Below, in pieces: positions 60,700-64,000 of a stretch of DNA of 64,000 bases (its first letter is position 1; each line of letters begins with the position of its first letter). The notes below the pieces were generated by a model. That model was given only the letters and a program-made list of their open reading frames with translations. It had not been told where the DNA came from and made no database searches. The position numbers and the translations under genes are program-made. This DNA is from Bathymodiolus brooksi. Lineage: Eukaryota; Mollusca; Bivalvia; Mytilida; Modiolidae. The DNA lies in assembly GCA_963680875.1 (NCBI GenBank), contig OY804575.1, positions 107,106,505 to 107,170,504 of the forward strand. The letters are read 5' to 3'.

Positions 60700-61248
60700 A
60701 TGTTTTCGAAATAGATAATTGATGTCGTAAAGGTCACATTAGTTTAAGAATTATGTTTTAATTAAAATGTTCTATTATTTGAAATTATCAATTCGTATAC
60801 TATAATTAGAATGAAAATAGTGTTTAAAGTATAAATAATTTTCATATTTTACAACAATCAACAGTGAAATCACCGGATATTGCGTATTCTTCACAACACT
60901 GGCAAAAAATGTTCCACAAACCTTTCCGAGTTAAAACCCAAACAGCAATTAAGGGTTCAGAGAGGTAGCTTAAAGGAAATATTTCTCTTCTATGTTTTTC
61001 CACAAATAATAATAAGTCAGATAAATTCCGTACCATTACGTTTGTTTATCATTAGTAATTACCATAATTTCGTACCATAACTTGAGGATTTCCATATTGA
61101 CTTAATAATTTTTATGAATACATATACCATTTCGTACAATATGAAATTAACAGTGACAGTCAATGACTTTAGGATTTGGAACTTACAAGCCATTGGGCCA
61201 GTACTGCCTGAATAGTAAATACAAATTCAATGGGTCGACAATTTAATG
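60700..61248. other. SPEF2 upstream region: no gene recognised
   Basis: AT-rich flank beyond the putative promoter elements. Short frames on both strands have no recognisable content. Confidence 0.35.
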
Positions 61249-62700
61249 AATACGGTTGTTTCGAATCTATCATGTCAATTCCGACCACGTTCCGTCTTTT
61301 TCTTGTCTTGACGTCTGAACAAATCAGCAGGCGACTTCCGTTGTTTACGCTATTACGCTACTGTGACAACGTCAGCATATCATAGTCGTAGATGTGGTAG
61401 ATTATAAGTAATTGTAATATGGAGACGCCAAGGAAACCGCAGAATAAACACTAGTGTTCGGTACCCCACTATCTGTCTAATATCAGAAATATACATAAAG
61501 GCAGATCGTTTTCCTTTGATGACAGGGTTGGCAAAAAACCGGTCAATATTGACCGGGCCGGTGGTCAATACTGGTCGATAGGAGTAAAAGCCAGATAGGA
61601 TTATGTAAATTGGTTCCTAAGAGGGTCTTTTTAGTGGGGGTATCTAATTTGAACTTGTAATGATTTTAAGTTAGTATTTCTTTAATTTAATCGAATAAAA
61701 TATTATGTTTATATTTGTTACACAAGACAATTTTATAATATAGAAAATTTATCGTCCCTGCCAAGGGTACTCGCCAGGTGGCTTAAATCAATATAAATCA
61801 ATTGGTAAGAAGCCATACACACATTTGTAAGAGAAGCCATGAAGAGTAAACTCCCTATAAACTTTCCATTTCCTGCATTCATAATCATTCTGTCTCGCAT
61901 ATGAATGAACTTTAAACATTTTATTGTTCCAAGCTGGCCACTTTTATTACCCTTTTCCTTCTTATGAACACCTTTATTGGGGTTATGTTGTTTTACATTT
62001 GTAGCAATTTAAATTTCTTAATTGACCACCTGTCAGCCAGGTGTACAGTTACCTATCCAGCACTTTAATTAAGCTACCTGTAACTTACCTGTTGTAATCA
62101 CACATTTTGAATTAAATAAATCTTTATGTAATTATAAATGTATTTAGTACTGCACCTGAAAATGTGCCTTAAATAGATTTCAATAGTAATTCAGTGATGT
62201 TTTAAGATACAATGTATTCAACAGATTAATACAGCAATAAAAATTTAAATTGGGACTTCAAATGAAAATGTTCATCATTTTAGATATGAAAAAGAACAAA
62301 ATTGACCATTTTCACTTAAAATAATAGTATTGACCACTTAAGGAGTATTGACCAGGACTGTTAAAAATGGGGGTGGTTTTAACCGCCCAACCTTGTTTGA
62401 TGATGCTGACAGCCACAAATAAAGAAAGAAAACAAATTTAATTTTAAAGAAGTATTTGTCACTGCATTGAAGTCTTTGATACAAATAAAATAATTTAATT
62501 GATATCTGTCTTTTACAGAAAATGTTAAGATTTTTTTAAGTTGAGGATCGAACGTTAAAACGGCACATATCGATTGGAGTTTTTGTTGTGTACATTGACA
62601 CCGGAAGTTCAATGCCGATTAGTCCATCTAAATCACGTGATCTGGAGGACGAAAATAACAAAATTTTGACGGAATGGAAATGATTCGAAACAACCGTATT
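61249..62700. mobile_element. TIR element, copy 2, interrupted by a hAT-like insertion
   Basis: Ends AATACGGTTGTTTCGAATC and, inverted, the same sequence (perfect ~19-20 bp). Outer parts 61249-61522 and 62396-62700 correspond to 53901-54460. Lies upstream of SPEF2. Confidence 0.88.
61523..62395. mobile_element. hAT-like non-autonomous element with 8-bp target duplication
   Basis: Begins CAGGGTTGGCAAAAAACCGG and ends, inverted, CAAGGTTGGGCGGTTAAAACC. Flanked on both sides by TTTGATGA (61515-61522 and 62396-62403). CAGGG-type ends and an 8-bp duplication are hAT hallmarks. The 873-bp interior contains CCGGTCAATATTGACCGG palindromes and no transposase. Confidence 0.9.
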
Positions 62701-62750
62701 ATAAATAAGAAACTGAAAGTACTAAAGAAAAGAAACATCACAAAAATTGT

Positions 62751-62861
62751 AATCTCATTGAGATTAGACTTCCGAAGACATTCTCTGCTCTGTATCTCCA
62801 GCCTAGGTTTCTGAAGATACAGAGCAGAAAATGTCTTCAGAAGTCTTACCTCAACAAGATT
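62751..62861. repeat. Inverted repeat, ~45-bp arms
   Basis: AATCTCATTGAGATTAGACT ... GCTCTGTATCT pairs with the reverse complement of AGATACAGAGC ... CAACAAGATT; about six mismatches, ~17 nt spacer. Confidence 0.85.
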
Positions 62862-64000
62862 TTGAAAAATTGCTAAAAATTTTATTCTCTGGAATGTAAA
62901 ATTATTAGTCTTCCTGTCTCAATGTCATCCATTTCGTTTTCCTCATTCTCATCCCTTGACAAAGGCAGAGTCTTTGTTACTGAACTTGTACCTCAGCAAA
63001 GGATGGTTCTTCTTCCATTTCATGTTTATATTGTTTTTGTTTCTGTGAAAGTGTATGATCTCGTATAATAATGCGATCTTTTGGAAACTACTAGGAGGGA
63101 GATTTGACCTCTTACGATGATATTTTTCTTTGAATGTTTTGATACATTTTCTAATGTATAGTAGCTTATGTATATGTTTAATTCTTGCACCTCAAGAGTC
63201 ACATTCATGGCGAGGTGTACACATGACGGTGCAACATCATGTGATAAAGTTTATCAGTGACTGGTACTCTGGTCTCAGGGCTCACTTTGGAGGCCGATTT
63301 GGGTGAAGTAGTCGCCTTGTGGCTGCTCACTTTGCTTTGTACTAGTGCCAAAAGAGAAGTGGAAGTCGTCCTGTAATTTTACCAAGTCGCTTTGCTAATT
63401 TTAACTGTTTTAACAGTAAAACATCAGTATATTTTTACTACAAAATTTCCGTTTTTCAAACCGCCTTTGTAAAGGAATGTAATCAAAACAGTTACGAATA
63501 TAAAAACTGTACTACGGATCTGTACTCGGGGAAAATGACGTCGGTATTGTTTCATTTCATTTATTTTGGGTTTGATGGCGGCTAACCAAAGGGATTGTTA
63601 ACTTTGTGGATATGATTAGTTTCTTAATTAATATCAATCAGTGATTAAAGAGAAGCAATGTAAATAATATACACTCATTAAAATTTGATTAAATAATTAT
63701 TCAATTTTATTGATTTATTATTTATTGGACAATAGTTGACTATCATATATGTGCCTTTATCATCTGCAAGACAAAATAAAGAATCTGAAAAGGTTTTATT
63801 TAATACAAACAAACAAAAAACAAATACAAGGACACATGTAAATCAGGGAGATGATATGCTAACAAAAACAAGGAATTAAACAACTACATGTACTGAATAT
63901 ACCTTAATGCATAACAAGTATATTATAACATACGAATGCCATGATAATGCCCCGCGAATGTGAAAAGTGGTACAATTAGAGAAATATTTTGACTTCTCAC
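62862..64000. other. Right edge: no gene recognised
   Basis: Contains a SINE scrap (63206-63270, CATGGCGAGGTGTACACATG). Otherwise AT-rich sequence with no supported gene. Confidence 0.35.
63206..63270 (+). mobile_element. SINE internal fragment
   Basis: CATGGCGAGGTGTAC then CATGTGATAAAGTTTATCAG: middle of the main SINE family. Confidence 0.55.

Noticed and set aside
62880..63020. Minus-strand acidic coding-like patch (LSRDENEENEMDDIE)
   Set aside because: Short, interrupted by stops in the adjoining sequence, no splice-supported continuation; too weak to call.

Overview
The window reads as bivalve mollusc DNA, probably a mytilid mussel (moderate confidence). It is AT-rich and intron-rich, and carries a tRNA-derived SINE found here in at least a dozen copies. 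It also has tandem-repeat elements whose architecture resembles bivalve pearl / Helentron-associated elements, and many small TIR elements. There is no prokaryotic or viral gene organisation.

One host gene spans almost everything on the minus strand: SPEF2 (sperm flagellar protein 2 / KPL2), a scaffold of the axonemal central-pair apparatus needed for motile cilia and sperm flagella. I could place 39 coding exons between 60591 (ATG) and 2607. All have GT-AG borders and every junction keeps phase. Together they give 5,369 coding nt (1,789 codons plus 2 nt). The last C-terminal exon(s) and the stop lie beyond position 1. Domain order: CH-like N-terminus (residues ~1-110), charged coiled coils (~140-515), an adenylate-kinase-like fold split by a low-complexity insert (~557-915), a Pro/Lys/Ser-rich linker (~916-1050), a conserved helical region (~1060-1240), a second KKxK/SP-rich linker (~1240-1460), and a C-terminal helical/EF-hand-like region (~1480-1789). 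An RFX X-box-like site and a CCAAT box sit 80-110 bp upstream of the ATG, as expected for a cilia gene.

The introns hold a dense record of mobile DNA. Left to right: a 2.5 kb CT/GA array (102-2596) beginning just past the exon 39 donor; a TIR element (5882-6997); a 16 kb intron 30 containing a 9.6 kb hairpin-ended element with 166/332-bp higher-order repeats (12684-22269) and a pogo/Tigger transposon (23560-27324) that has itself been hit by a 5'-truncated retroelement; LINE/PLE and SINE fragments; a second family of hairpin-ended tandem-repeat element (~38250-39166); three more members of the first family (42980-43896, 50765-53525, 59588-60118); a 32-bp minisatellite filling intron 10 (48314-49050); and paired TIR elements at 53901-54460 and, upstream of the gene, 61249-62700. 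The latter is split by a hAT-like element with a perfect 8-bp target duplication.

The most unusual patterns are: (1) hairpin-ended tandem-repeat elements sharing termini but not cores, all in the same orientation; (2) two tiny copies of their 5' terminus lying exactly at the junction of a direct duplication and of a long palindrome; (3) repeated intronic duplication of exon 5' borders; and (4) nested higher-order structure in the satellite-like arrays.
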